Positions 14,843 through 21,349 of a DNA stretch of 23,690 nucleotides are shown here, one piece after another. A program made the translations under genes and the position numbers. This stretch comes from an uncultured Chitinophagaceae bacterium (GTDB taxonomy: Bacteria; Bacteroidota; Bacteroidia; Chitinophagales; Chitinophagaceae), in NCBI GenBank assembly GCA_937900675.1, contig CALCEA010000037.1:1-23690 (forward strand), written 5' to 3'. Position 1 is the first letter of the stretch. Each line of letters begins with the position of its first letter. Below the pieces are notes generated by a model, which was given only the letters and a program-made list of their open reading frames with translations, did not search any database and was not told the DNA's origin.

Positions 14843-15217
14843 TTAATCTTTATTTAAATGTTTACTTTTTCCAACCCATCCTAGATGAGTATGATCAAAA
14901 TTATCTAAGTATTTTAATCCATATCCAGCTACTCTATCAAAAGTAGAGTGGGCTAAAAAGATTAAACCTATTTTCATAATAAGATCGTTCTGTAGTATAA
15001 AACCCAATAAAAACAATATTGCTAAAGCTCCCTGATGATGAAACACATTGTAAGCAATAGCACCCATTTTTTTAGTAATTACAAATAATACAAAAGAAAC
15101 ATCAGGCACAAAAAATAAGGCTAAATAAAAACCCCAGGTCCTTGGATATAGATGGAAGTATATCGCACTAAATAAAATAAGTAAACCTAGTGCTTCTAAT
15201 TTTAATACATATTTCAT
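14843..15217 (-). CDS. DUF4260 membrane protein
   Basis: The 124-residue product has four hydrophobic segments and the DUF4260 landmarks: LKLEALGLLILFSAIYFH at the start, FFVPDVSFVLFVITKKMGAI, the AYNVFHHQGALAI segment, and a C-terminal LAHSTFDRVAGYGLKY followed by FDHTHLGWVGK. Conserved Asp, His and Arg residues near the membrane ends suggest a functional site, but the family has no known function. It starts two bases after the stop of the ABM-like gene upstream and is followed after five bases by the small membrane protein gene, forming a tight three-gene unit. Confidence 0.82.
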   Translation of the reverse strand: MKYVLKLEALGLLILFSAIYFHLYPRTWGFYLALFFVPDVSFVLFVITKKMGAIAYNVFHHQGALAILFLLGFILQNDLIMKIGLIFLAHSTFDRVAGYGLKYLDNFDHTHLGWVGKSKHLNKD

Positions 15218-15219
15218 AA

Positions 15220-15549
15220 TTAATAATCTTTCCCTTTGGTTACTAATAATTTAAATGCTTCTTCCCAACTAGGAATTGTCTCAGCTTCATATCCGTAAGT
15301 TCTGCCTGTAGCTATTGAATGAAATGATTTCATGGCTTTTAAGTGAACACCATTTTTCATAAACACTAACATAGCATCTCTACTTTCCCAAGCAGATAAG
15401 GTACAGTTGTAACCATTTATTTTCTTTACGGCACTAAATAAATTTCCTTTCGCTGATTTTGCTTCTGTAAATGATGGAATTGCTAATCTCCAAAATTTGA
15501 TAAATCCCAAAATTCCTTTAGGTTTAAGGCCTGTAATTGATATATGCAT
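15220..15549 (-). CDS. ABM-like dimeric alpha/beta-barrel protein
   Basis: The 109-residue cytoplasmic protein reads MHISITGLKPKGILGFIKFW, AIPSFTEAKSAKGNLFSAVK, KINGYNCTLSAWESRDAMLV, FMKNGVHLKAMKSFHSIATG, then YGYEAETIPSWEEAF. Strand, helix, strand, 'x-T-x-S-x-W-x-[SD]-x-x-A-[ML]' and a helix with H-x-x-A are features of antibiotic-biosynthesis-monooxygenase-like (dimeric alpha-beta barrel) proteins, some of which bind haem or act as cofactor-free oxygenases. The exact reaction is unknown. It is the first gene of the 15549-14556 unit and is divergent from the DUF3472 gene. Confidence 0.65.
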   Translation of the reverse strand: MHISITGLKPKGILGFIKFWRLAIPSFTEAKSAKGNLFSAVKKINGYNCTLSAWESRDAMLVFMKNGVHLKAMKSFHSIATGRTYGYEAETIPSWEEAFKLLVTKGKDY

Positions 15550-15676
15550 TTTTTTGATTTTAGGTTTATATACTTACTTTATTAATTATTTTTATTTCTT
15601 ATTAATTTACTGAAATAACTTTCCTTAAGTATACATCTAAACTATCAAAAATTCTTCAAATTTGTTATATTGTTGC

Positions 15677-16975
15677 ATGATTAAGATCTCCATAACCTTC
15701 TTATTTGCAGCCTTATTTAGCTTATCTGTTAACGCCGTAGCAGGTAAACAAAGTATTTACCAAATGCATGACGCAAATAAAATGATCGTTCCAATTGGTG
15801 GAAATACCTGGACTATTAACGGTGCTAAAGTATCTAATAAAGGTTTATCTGATTGGACTTCTTCTATAACAAGCGTACAAACCTATATTTATCTTTCCCA
15901 GAATGGTACACTTCATCTATCGCTTAATATGAATCCGGGAGGGAAGAATATCTTGAAAATTACCATTCAGGGTATTTCCAAGGAAGTTGCAGTTGAGGGT
16001 GAAATTGAAAATGAATTTTATGTAGGAACATGGGAAAATGTACAAAAAGGTTATGTAAAGATTGAAATGCTAGGTGTATCAAAATCTGCCAATAGTTTTG
16101 GAACAGTTAGTTCACTAGGCATTAGTGGTACTTCTATCAATAGCGAAACGACATTTGTGAAAGATAATATTGATAATTATTTCTATTGGGGAAGAAGGGG
16201 TCCATCTGTTCATTTGAAATACACTTTACCAAGTTTTGATATAACTGATTTTTACAGTGAAATAACAGTGCCTGAAGGGAATGATGTTATTGGCTCTTAC
16301 TTTATGGCCAATGGTTTTGCAGAAGGCTATTTTGGTATTCAGGTTAATTCATCAACAGAAAGAAGAGTTCTTTTTTCTGTTTGGAGTCCTTATGCTACCG
16401 ATAATCCTGCAAGCATACCATCTGAATTTAAGATCACTATGTTTAAAAAAGGGAATAATGTTCATGCAGGAGAATTTGGTAATGAGGGAGCGGGTGGACA
16501 GAGCTATCTTATATATCCATGGAAAGCAGGGATGACCTATAAGTTTTTATTAAGAGGACAACCAGAGTCGGATAATTCAACCAACTACACCGCCTATTTC
16601 TTTGCACCAGAAGAAAACGAATGGATGCTAATAGCTAGTTTCAAAAGACCGGCGACCCAAACTTATCTTAAAAATTTACATTCTTTTTTAGAGAACTTCA
16701 TTCCAGAGACGGGAGACCAGACCAGAATGGCCATTTATAGCAACCAATGGGTGAGAGATTCTAAAGGAGTGTGGACTGCGCTAACTTCAGCAAAATTCAC
16801 TGTTGATCAAACTGCAAGAAAGCGCTTTAGGCTTGATTATGCAGGTGGAGTAAATGGAAATGCTTTTTATCTAAAAAACTGTGGATTCTTTTTTCCTTCA
16901 ATACCCATTAATAGCCAATTCCATATTGATAAGCCTACAATGGCTCCGGTAATTGATTTCGATAAGCTACCTTAA
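15677..16975 (+). CDS. Exported DUF5077-DUF3472 protein
   Basis: From the ATG at 15677 the product has 432 residues. A frame opening at a TTG at 15662 would put five residues (MLYCC) in front of a complete signal peptide, so the ATG is preferred. The signal peptide (about 1-22, FAALFSLSVNAVAG) is followed by a DUF5077-like beta domain (about 30-150: SDWTSSITSVQTYIYLSQNG, GTWENVQKGYVKIE). A DUF3472 domain follows (about 160-425: YFYWGRRGPSVHLKYTLP, GYFGIQVNSSTERRVLFSVW, GGQSYLIYPWKAGMTYKFLL, FLENFIPETGDQTRMAIYSN). The pairing occurs in Bacteroidota secreted proteins, possibly carbohydrate-associated, without proven function. A near-consensus -7 box (TATTGTTG, 15668-15675) touches the ATG. Confidence 0.85.
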   Translation: MIKISITFLFAALFSLSVNAVAGKQSIYQMHDANKMIVPIGGNTWTINGAKVSNKGLSDWTSSITSVQTYIYLSQNGTLHLSLNMNPGGKNILKITIQGISKEVAVEGEIENEFYVGTWENVQKGYVKIEMLGVSKSANSFGTVSSLGISGTSINSETTFVKDNIDNYFYWGRRGPSVHLKYTLPSFDITDFYSEITVPEGNDVIGSYFMANGFAEGYFGIQVNSSTERRVLFSVWSPYATDNPASIPSEFKITMFKKGNNVHAGEFGNEGAGGQSYLIYPWKAGMTYKFLLRGQPESDNSTNYTAYFFAPEENEWMLIASFKRPATQTYLKNLHSFLENFIPETGDQTRMAIYSNQWVRDSKGVWTALTSAKFTVDQTARKRFRLDYAGGVNGNAFYLKNCGFFFPSIPINSQFHIDKPTMAPVIDFDKLP

Positions 16976-17015
16976 TTTGAAATTATTTTAGAAAATCTTA
17001 CTTGAACTTACCCCC

Positions 17016-17050
17016 AAAAAAAGGGTCTACGCTTTTGACAGCATAAACCC
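17016..17050 (-). terminator. Duplicated tRNA terminator, distal copy
   Basis: On the minus strand GGGTTTATGCT pairs with AGCGTAGACCC (17050-17023; 11 pairs, two G-U, loop GTCAAA), then TTTTTTT. It now ends the three-gene cassette, 102 bases past the stop at 17152, and shields the convergent DUF3472 gene. Confidence 0.85.
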
Positions 17051-17092
17051 TTGAAAATCTTGCCTTTCGGCTGTGGGCCCACCAGGGCATGA
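17018..17092 (-). repeat. 75-bp direct repeat, distal copy (tRNA 3' end plus trailer)
   Basis: These 75 bases are identical to 18499-18573. Read on the minus strand they start inside the T-loop of the tRNA(CAT), cover its last 19 bases, and continue through the GCCGAAAGGC hairpin and the terminator. The other tRNA parts are absent here, so this is not a second tRNA gene. It looks like the far attachment-site copy left by insertion at the tRNA 3' end. Confidence 0.92.
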
Positions 17093-17151
17093 GTGTTATT
17101 TAAATCACATTGTTTAAGGAGATTACCGGTAGACTGTAAGTCAATAATTGA

Positions 17152-17430
17152 TTATTTATTTTGGTTCTTTAATTTGTTATACTCTTTTTCAATTAAAGCA
17201 TCATTGTCCCTATAATATGCATCAATATATTCAAATACAAAAGCAATAGACAGGCCTAGTGTTGGCCATTTAGGCCATGCATAAATGGTATTTTTACTTA
17301 ATTCAAAATCATTATTGCTTAGCCATATTATCCACAAAAAAATTACAATTGTCAAATACAAAAGACCGTTTCGTTTTGTATTAGCCCTTTTTTTTGCGAG
17401 TTTCCACAATTTTTCGTTTCTTTCTTCCAT
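17152..17430 (-). CDS. Small 2TM-domain-like membrane protein
   Basis: The 92-residue product begins with a charged helix (MEERNEKLWKLAKKRANTKR), then a hydrophobic segment LLYLTIVIFLWIIWL (about 23-38), an AWPKWPTLGLSIAFVFEYID stretch (about 51-70) and a charged tail. An N-terminal 'A-x-x-R' helix, two membrane passes and the WPxWP turn match the '2TM domain' family (PF13239), where the domain is often the membrane part of larger regulators but also occurs alone. Function unknown. It is the last gene of the tRNA cassette, 37 bases after the redoxin-like gene. Confidence 0.6.
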   Translation of the reverse strand: MEERNEKLWKLAKKRANTKRNGLLYLTIVIFLWIIWLSNNDFELSKNTIYAWPKWPTLGLSIAFVFEYIDAYYRDNDALIEKEYNKLKNQNK

Positions 17431-17467
17431 GCTATTTATTTTGTTTTAGTACGTTGATATTTTTTAT

Positions 17468-17980
17468 TTAGTTATTCAATTCTTCAATTTTCATTTTCAA
17501 CTTATCAAAAGAATATCTATCTGAATTATTTTTTCCGATATATCTATATACCTCTTCGCCTTTTTTATTTATAATAATTAAAGCAGGATAATGAACAACC
17601 TGACCATGGAATTGGTATCCATTAGGAATATTTAATTGATCTGCTAATTTCGCATCTATATCTTGATAGATAGGAAATGAATTATTAGATTTTATTTTTT
17701 TTGCCCATTCTTTTATTTCTTCTTCATTATCTGGTTTAATAAATACTTGGGTTACATTTGACAATGTATTAGCTTTTTCAAAATACTCGGTTGTATGTCT
17801 TATGCAATATGGACATTCAGTTTTTAGCAAAAAATGAAGCACTATATAATCACCTTTGGCTTTTTTTAGAGAAAATGTACTTTTATCAGTTACAGAATGT
17901 AATGTAAAATTATCAACTTTTTGAGCTTGGGAGTTTATTCCAAATAAAATAAGAACGAGTAAGAATTTAATGTGTTTCAT
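17468..17980 (-). CDS. Exported thioredoxin-fold protein with CPYC motif
   Basis: The 170-residue product has a signal peptide ending SQAQ (about residue 20), so it acts outside the cytoplasm. The fold is AhpC/TSA-redoxin-like: VDNFTLHSVTDKSTFSLKKA, then KGDYIVLHFLLKTECPYCIR with the cysteine pair at 56 and 59, later NSFPIYQDIDAKLADQLNIP and the cis-proline region HYPALIIINKKGEEVYRYIG. A CPYC site is typical of thiol-disulfide exchange (glutaredoxin type), here probably reducing or oxidising periplasmic thiols; the peroxidatic TxxC site of peroxiredoxins is not evident. It is the middle gene of the cassette, 22 bases after the DUF417-like gene, whose relatives act in hypochlorite resistance; a joint oxidant-stress role is inferred. 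Confidence 0.8.
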   Translation of the reverse strand: MKHIKFLLVLILFGINSQAQKVDNFTLHSVTDKSTFSLKKAKGDYIVLHFLLKTECPYCIRHTTEYFEKANTLSNVTQVFIKPDNEEEIKEWAKKIKSNNSFPIYQDIDAKLADQLNIPNGYQFHGQVVHYPALIIINKKGEEVYRYIGKNNSDRYSFDKLKMKIEELNN

Positions 17981-18002
17981 ATTTATATTTTCTATTTCAA
18001 AA

Positions 18003-18380
18003 TTATGCTTTTTTAAAATGTTTTAATGTTAAATCAATTGAGATACCCAACATGGTAATATCCTTTATAATTGAGAAAGAAAATCCATTCATTAAAAAAG
18101 ACAATGTGGTTAAAAAAATTAAACAAGATAATATAGCACCATATTTTTCTTTTACTATAAGAAGTATGAAAACAATCAATTCAAAATATCCTAAAAAATA
18201 ATTTGGTCCCATAGGGCCAAGTATAGTCAACCAAGAGGTTAATGGATTTTTACTTACCATTTGAAATATTCCTTCTGGAACTCCTTGCCATGCAAACACT
18301 TTCTCCATCCAACCAAATGCTAAAATAATTAATAGTCCAATTTTACTATAATTGATGGATTTGAAAAGTTGTGTATTCAT
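18003..18380 (-). CDS. DUF417 (RclC/YkgB-like) membrane protein
   Basis: This 125-residue protein has four hydrophobic segments. Landmarks are FGWMEKVFAWQGVPEGIFQM near residue 22, VSKNPLTSWLTILGP near 42, a GYFELIVFILLIV helix, and FLTTLSFLMNGFSFSIIKDI near 88. The order 'G-x-x-K-F ... VS-x-[SN]PL-x-SW ... E ... F-x-TLSFL ... KD' is that of DUF417, which includes E. coli RclC (YkgB) of the reactive-chlorine resistance regulon; it is also broadly DoxX-like. The biochemical activity is not known. It is the first gene of the cassette. The ATG at 18380 is a few bases after an AT-rich stretch; no clean TAnnTTTG box is seen. Confidence 0.7.
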   Translation of the reverse strand: MNTQLFKSINYSKIGLLIILAFGWMEKVFAWQGVPEGIFQMVSKNPLTSWLTILGPMGPNYFLGYFELIVFILLIVKEKYGAILSCLIFLTTLSFLMNGFSFSIIKDITMLGISIDLTLKHFKKA

Positions 18381-18498
18381 AGAATTATTTATAATTTTCT
18401 AAATTAATAATTTTTCCACCCTTTCACCTCCATTCACCCCAGTTTTCCCTTTAAAAACACAAAACCTGGCCCAAACTTGGCCGAGAATTACACCAAAC

Positions 18499-18531
18499 AA
18501 AAAGGGTCTACGCTTTTGACAGCATAAACCC
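18499..18531 (-). terminator. Terminator of the tRNA(CAT) gene
   Basis: On the minus strand GGGTTTATGCT (18531-18521), loop GTCAAA, AGCGTAGACCC (18514-18504), then TTTTT. Two of the eleven pairs are G-U. It lies 24 bases past the tRNA 3' end; a small GCCGAAAGGC hairpin (18552-18543) sits between. Confidence 0.88.
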
Positions 18532-18573
18532 TTGAAAATCTTGCCTTTCGGCTGTGGGCCCACCAGGGCATGA
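18499..18573 (-). repeat. 75-bp direct repeat, tRNA-proximal copy
   Basis: Identical to 17018-17092. It contains the last 19 bases of the tRNA (from within the T-loop) and the whole trailer with terminator. This copy belongs to the intact tRNA gene; identity to the distal copy ends at 18573/18574, inside the T-loop. Confidence 0.92.
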
Positions 18574-18628
18574 TCCTGGGACCCCCTGATTATGAGTCAG
18601 GTGCTCTAACCAACTGAGCTATAGGCCC
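18555..18628 (-). tRNA. tRNA with CAT anticodon (elongator Met or Ile2)
   Basis: A 74-base cloverleaf reads from 18628 down: acceptor GGGCCTA/TGGGCCC (one G-U), D-arm GCTC/GAGC, anticodon stem CCTGA/TCAGG with loop CTCATAA (anticodon CAT), five-base variable loop, T-stem CCAGG/CCTGG, discriminator A, no encoded CCA. The anticodon stem lacks the three G-C pairs of initiators and the first pair is G-C, so it is not fMet. CAT could mean elongator methionine or lysidine-modified isoleucine; I cannot decide. The T-loop ATCATGC departs from TTCRANY at positions 54 and 58, where T/A is swapped to A/T. Confidence 0.92.
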
Positions 18629-18648
18629 GCATCTTTCGATGTAGGCGG

Positions 18649-18656
18649 CAAAAATA
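18649..18656 (-). promoter_or_regulatory. -7 promoter box of the tRNA(CAT) gene
   Basis: TATTTTTG on the minus strand is a perfect TAnnTTTG box, 20 bases before the tRNA 5' end. The same box at the same distance precedes tRNA-Asn, which supports both. Confidence 0.7.
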
Positions 18657-18700
18657 GGATATTTTAACCTTTTTTAAAGCTATCTACCCAATTTTTCAGC

Positions 18701-18708
18701 TATTTTTG
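18701..18708 (+). promoter_or_regulatory. -7 promoter box of the PorT-like gene
   Basis: TATTTTTG, perfect TAnnTTTG. The ATG at 18713 follows after only four bases, implying a leaderless transcript, as for the gene at 10576. Confidence 0.65.
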
Positions 18709-18712
18709 CGGC

Positions 18713-19444
18713 ATGAAGAAAGTATTTTTATCTATCGTGGCTATGTGGTTCTTTGGAGTGGTTGCAAATGCTCAAACTAAAAGTTCAACAGGTGCAGATT
18801 TAACCGGCAGAGCCGCAGATCATTTAATGTTTCAATTTGGTACAGATACATGGTTGAATACCCCAGATAGTGTTAAATTAGGTGGTGGTACGAGTCGACA
18901 TTTTAATATGTACTTTATGTACGATAAACCATTTAAGTCAAACAATAAATATAGTGTGGCTTATGGTGGAGGTATTGGAACAAATAATATCTTTTTTGAT
19001 AATCACACTAATGTAGATTTAAAATCTACTGCTGCAACTTTACCATTTAGAAAAATTGATGCCAATGCTAATCATTTTGATAAAGTAAAAGTGACAACAA
19101 TATATTTACAAGCTCCTTTAGAGATTAGATACTTTAGCAATCCAGCAAATCCAGGTAAATCTTGGAAATATGCCGCAGGTGTTAAAGCAGGATTTTTATT
19201 TAAGTCTTATACTAAATCAAAAAACTGGGTGAACTCTGCAGGTAATTCAATTTATGGTAAATCATATATAGTTAAAGAGTCTAACAAAAGATTTTTTAAT
19301 GCAACAGATATTACTTTAACAGGAAGAGCAGGATATGGAATTTTCTCTTTTGATGTTGGTTACACAGTAACTGGTGTTTTAAGAGATGGATACGGACCTG
19401 TAATGAATAAATTTTCTGCAGGTATTACAATTAGTGGGTTATAA
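18713..19444 (+). CDS. PorT-like outer-membrane beta-barrel protein
   Basis: The 243-residue product has a signal peptide ending ANAQ (about residue 21) and a body of alternating strands: ADHLMFQFGTDTWLNTPDSV, HFNMYFMYDKPFKSNNKYSV, AYGGGIGTNNIFFDNHTN, TIYLQAPLEIRYFSNP, WKYAAGVKAGFLFKSYTK, LTGRAGYGIFSFDVGYTVTG and a short C-terminal strand. Paired 'A-Y-G-G-G-[IV]G' and 'L-x-x-P-[LV]-E-[IL]RY' segments are those of the PorT/outer_membrane_beta-barrel_2 family. Some PorT proteins take part in type IX secretion, but small barrels of this type are many, so the role stays open. It is divergent from the tRNA(CAT) and closed by a strong terminator at 19465. Confidence 0.78.
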   Translation: MKKVFLSIVAMWFFGVVANAQTKSSTGADLTGRAADHLMFQFGTDTWLNTPDSVKLGGGTSRHFNMYFMYDKPFKSNNKYSVAYGGGIGTNNIFFDNHTNVDLKSTAATLPFRKIDANANHFDKVKVTTIYLQAPLEIRYFSNPANPGKSWKYAAGVKAGFLFKSYTKSKNWVNSAGNSIYGKSYIVKESNKRFFNATDITLTGRAGYGIFSFDVGYTVTGVLRDGYGPVMNKFSAGITISGL

Positions 19445-19464
19445 TAATAACAATATAAAAAATT

Positions 19465-19490
19465 AAAACCCTCTTCACAGAGGGTTTTTT
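19465..19490. terminator. Terminator after the PorT-like gene
   Basis: AAAACCCTCT (19465-19474), loop TCAC, AGAGGGTTTT (19479-19488), then TT: a perfect ten-pair hairpin 20 bases after the stop. Confidence 0.93.
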
Positions 19491-19507
19491 ATTCAAACGA
19501 ATTTAAG

Positions 19508-20695
19508 TTGATCGAGAAAAAACAAATATTATTAGAAGAGCAAGGAGCAGTATTGGTTGGTGTGATTCAAAAAGATCAAACTGAAGAGCAAGTAAATGAA
19601 TACTTGGATGAGTTGGCTTTTTTAGCGGAGACTGCAGGTGCAGCTACCATTAAAATATTCAAACAAAGATTGCAACATCCTGATAGTAGAACCTTTGTAG
19701 GTAAAGGAAAGCTAGAAGAGATTAAAGAGTATGTTAGATCAAGAAATATTAATCTGGTAATTTTTGATGATGAGTTAACGGGCTCTCAAATTCAGAATAT
19801 AGAAAAAGAATTAGGCACTAAAATCATTGATAGAAGTGACTTGATCTTAGATATCTTCGCTAGTAGAGCAAGAACAGCTCAAGCGAAAGTACAAGTAGAG
19901 TTGGCACAATATCAATACTTATTACCAAGATTAAAAGGTATGTGGTCTCACTTGGAAAGACAAGGAGCGGGTATTGGTTCAAGAGGTCCAGGTGAAACAG
20001 AAATTGAAACAGATAGGCGTATAGTTAAAGATAAAATCTCTTTATTAAGAAAGCGTTTACAAGAAATAGATAAGCAAGCTTTTACACAAAGAAAAGATAG
20101 AGGAGAGTTTATTCGTGTTGCTTTAGTTGGATACACGAATGTGGGTAAGAGTACTATCATGAATTTATTAAGTAAGAGTGAAGTGTTTGCAGAAAATAAA
20201 TTATTTGCAACTCTAGATACTACCACCAGAAAAGTTGTTTTTGAAGCAACTCCTTTTTTATTAAGTGATACAGTAGGATTCATCAGAAAACTCCCACACC
20301 ATTTAGTAGAAAGTTTTAAGAGTACTTTAGATGAAGTTAGAGAAGCAGATGTTCTATTGCATGTAGTGGATATTTCTCATGCGCAATACGAAGATCAAAT
20401 TGGTGTAGTGAATAAAACATTACAAGAATTAAAAGCTTTTGAAAAACCTATTGTGACCATTTTCAATAAAATGGATTTATACAGACAGAAATATTTTGAC
20501 GAATGGATTTCTGATGAAGTAAAACAAGATATTGAAAGAGATCTGAAAGAAAAATGGATTGGATTAACCAATAATAATTGTGTGTTTGTTTCAGCCATTG
20601 AAAAACAAAACATTGAAGAATTAAGAACCATCATTTTGCATAAAGTAAGAGATATGTATCAAATTAAGTATCCTTACAAAACAGTCTTTTTCTAG
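19508..20695 (+). CDS. hflX: Ribosome-associated GTPase HflX
   Basis: HflX is a GTPase that binds ribosomes and can split stalled or heat-damaged 70S particles. The 395-residue product has the HflX N-terminal domain (IKIFKQRLQHPDSRTFVGKG, then VIFDDELTGSQIQNIEKELG), the linker signature GIGSRGPGETEIETDRR, and the G domain. G1 is GYTNVGKS (208-215), the G2 region FATLDTTTRK, G3 DTVGFIRKLPHHLVESFKST, G4 NKMD and G5 near VFVSAIEK. The start is a TTG at 19508; no ATG lies near, and MIEKKQILLEEQGAVLVGV is the expected N-terminus. The gene lies 17 bases after the terminator of the PorT-like gene, so its promoter must overlap that region. The Rieske gene follows after nine bases. Confidence 0.95.
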   Translation: MIEKKQILLEEQGAVLVGVIQKDQTEEQVNEYLDELAFLAETAGAATIKIFKQRLQHPDSRTFVGKGKLEEIKEYVRSRNINLVIFDDELTGSQIQNIEKELGTKIIDRSDLILDIFASRARTAQAKVQVELAQYQYLLPRLKGMWSHLERQGAGIGSRGPGETEIETDRRIVKDKISLLRKRLQEIDKQAFTQRKDRGEFIRVALVGYTNVGKSTIMNLLSKSEVFAENKLFATLDTTTRKVVFEATPFLLSDTVGFIRKLPHHLVESFKSTLDEVREADVLLHVVDISHAQYEDQIGVVNKTLQELKAFEKPIVTIFNKMDLYRQKYFDEWISDEVKQDIERDLKEKWIGLTNNNCVFVSAIEKQNIEELRTIILHKVRDMYQIKYPYKTVFF

Positions 20696-20704
20696 AATTT
20701 AATT

Positions 20705-21037
20705 ATGGAATGGCATTTAATTACTGACGCTCCTTTAAGTTTAGATTGGTCCGATCAACAAATGGTAGATCTGGAAGTGATTGGCAAAAAAGTAACTTTA
20801 GCCAGATGGAAGGATGGTTACTATGCTTTTTCCCAAAAATGCCCCCATGCCAGTGGTAGAATGTCGGCTGGCTACATAAACCCCCTAGGTCAGGTGGTTT
20901 GCCCCTTACATAGGTATGCTTTTGACATGAAAAATGGCCGAAATACCACGGGAGAGGGCTATTTTTTAAAAACCTACCCAGTAGAACAGCGCCCAGAAGG
21001 AATTTTTATCGGTTTTAAGCCGAATTCTTTCTTTTAA
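20705..21037 (+). CDS. Rieske [2Fe-2S] ferredoxin-like protein
   Basis: This 110-residue protein is a stand-alone Rieske domain. The cluster ligands are Cys46-x-His48 (KCPHASGRMS) and Cys66-x-x-His69 (VVCPLHRYAFDMKNG), with the rest of the fold in VTLARWKDGYYAFSQKC and GYFLKTYPVEQRPEGIFIG. There is no signal peptide or membrane segment, so it is a soluble electron carrier, similar to the ferredoxin parts of dioxygenases and to NirD-type proteins. No oxygenase or reductase partner is nearby, so the partner is unknown. It starts nine bases after hflX and is probably cotranscribed with it; tRNA-Asn with its own promoter follows. Confidence 0.92.
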   Translation: MEWHLITDAPLSLDWSDQQMVDLEVIGKKVTLARWKDGYYAFSQKCPHASGRMSAGYINPLGQVVCPLHRYAFDMKNGRNTTGEGYFLKTYPVEQRPEGIFIGFKPNSFF

Positions 21038-21062
21038 ACTTTTGTTCTTTAGTAAATTTCAT

Positions 21063-21070
21063 TATTTTTG
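21063..21070 (+). promoter_or_regulatory. -7 promoter box of tRNA-Asn
   Basis: TATTTTTG, perfect TAnnTTTG, 20 bases before the tRNA 5' end, the same sequence and spacing as at the tRNA(CAT). Confidence 0.7.
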
Positions 21071-21090
21071 CGACCCATTAAAGGGAACAC

Positions 21091-21167
21091 TCCTCCTTAG
21101 CTCAGTTGGTTAGAGCATCTGACTGTTAATCAGAGGGTCTCAGGTTCAAGTCCTGAAGGGGGAGCCA
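21091..21167 (+). tRNA. tRNA-Asn (anticodon GTT)
   Basis: Full cloverleaf: acceptor TCCTCCT/AGGGGGA (one T-G pair), D-arm GCTC/GAGC, anticodon stem TCTGA/TCAGA with loop CTGTTAA (anticodon GTT), variable GGGTC, T-stem TCAGG/CCTGA with loop TTCAAGT, discriminator G, and encoded CCA at 21165-21167. The next tRNA in the window, with CAT anticodon, lacks an encoded CCA. Confidence 0.96.
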
Positions 21168-21200
21168 CACTGGACAAGCCATCAGAAATGATGGCTTTTT
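21161..21200 (+). repeat. tRNA-Asn trailer repeat, copy 1 (native)
   Basis: The last bases of tRNA-Asn and its trailer (GGAGCCACACTGGACAAGCC and on through the terminator) recur in diverged form at 22063-22089 (24 of 27 bases shared) and at 22812-22845. The three copies bound the toxin-antitoxin module and the methyltransferase gene. Confidence 0.75.
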
Positions 21201-21201
21201 C
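21177..21201 (+). terminator. Terminator of tRNA-Asn
   Basis: AGCCATCA, GNRA loop GAAA, TGATGGCT, then TTTT: eight perfect pairs, starting ten bases after the tRNA. Confidence 0.92.
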
Positions 21202-21275
21202 TTTGTCCGTCAATGAGTTTTGGAATTCCCTTTTGCGTATAAATACTCTCTTTTCAATTCATTTTACTTCAGATA

Positions 21276-21290
21276 TTCATTTTCAATGAA
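21276..21290. promoter_or_regulatory. Candidate operator of the toxin-antitoxin module
   Basis: TTCATT, three bases, AATGAA form a perfect short palindrome 37-51 bases upstream of the -7 box of the toxin gene. Antitoxins of the HigA type usually bind a palindrome at their own promoter; this is the best candidate seen. Confidence 0.35.
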
Positions 21291-21326
21291 ATAGGTATAA
21301 TATTTCGTTGAAGTTCCATTTTAAGT

Positions 21327-21334
21327 TAACTTTG
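21327..21334 (+). promoter_or_regulatory. -7 promoter box of the toxin-antitoxin module
   Basis: TAACTTTG, perfect TAnnTTTG, with GTTG at 21307-21310 as a weak -33 element. The toxin ATG follows at 21350. Confidence 0.65.
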
Positions 21335-21349
21335 TAAACGAAGGATTTA

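Larger units (their letters stand above)
17093..18498. mobile_element. Three-gene tRNA-adjacent cassette without recombinase
   Basis: The segment between the two copies of the 75-bp repeat carries three minus-strand genes (2TM-like, CPYC redoxin-like, DUF417-like) read in the same direction as the tRNA. The repeat unit length is 1,481 bp. Two 60-base lines of the redoxin gene contain 10 and 13 G+C, against 24 in a line of tdh, so the insert looks AT-richer than its surroundings. The arrangement fits integration at a tRNA 3' end that restored the tRNA, as tyrosine recombinases do, but no integrase, relaxase or phage gene is present. Confidence 0.65.

Noticed and set aside
17074..17092. Possible second tRNA gene or tRNA pseudogene
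   Set aside because: Only the last 19 bases of the tRNA are present; no D-arm or anticodon arm precedes them. It is better explained as an attachment-site copy.
17093..18498. Insertion sequence or phage remnant
   Set aside because: No transposase, terminal inverted repeats or phage genes; the flanking copies are tRNA-derived direct repeats.
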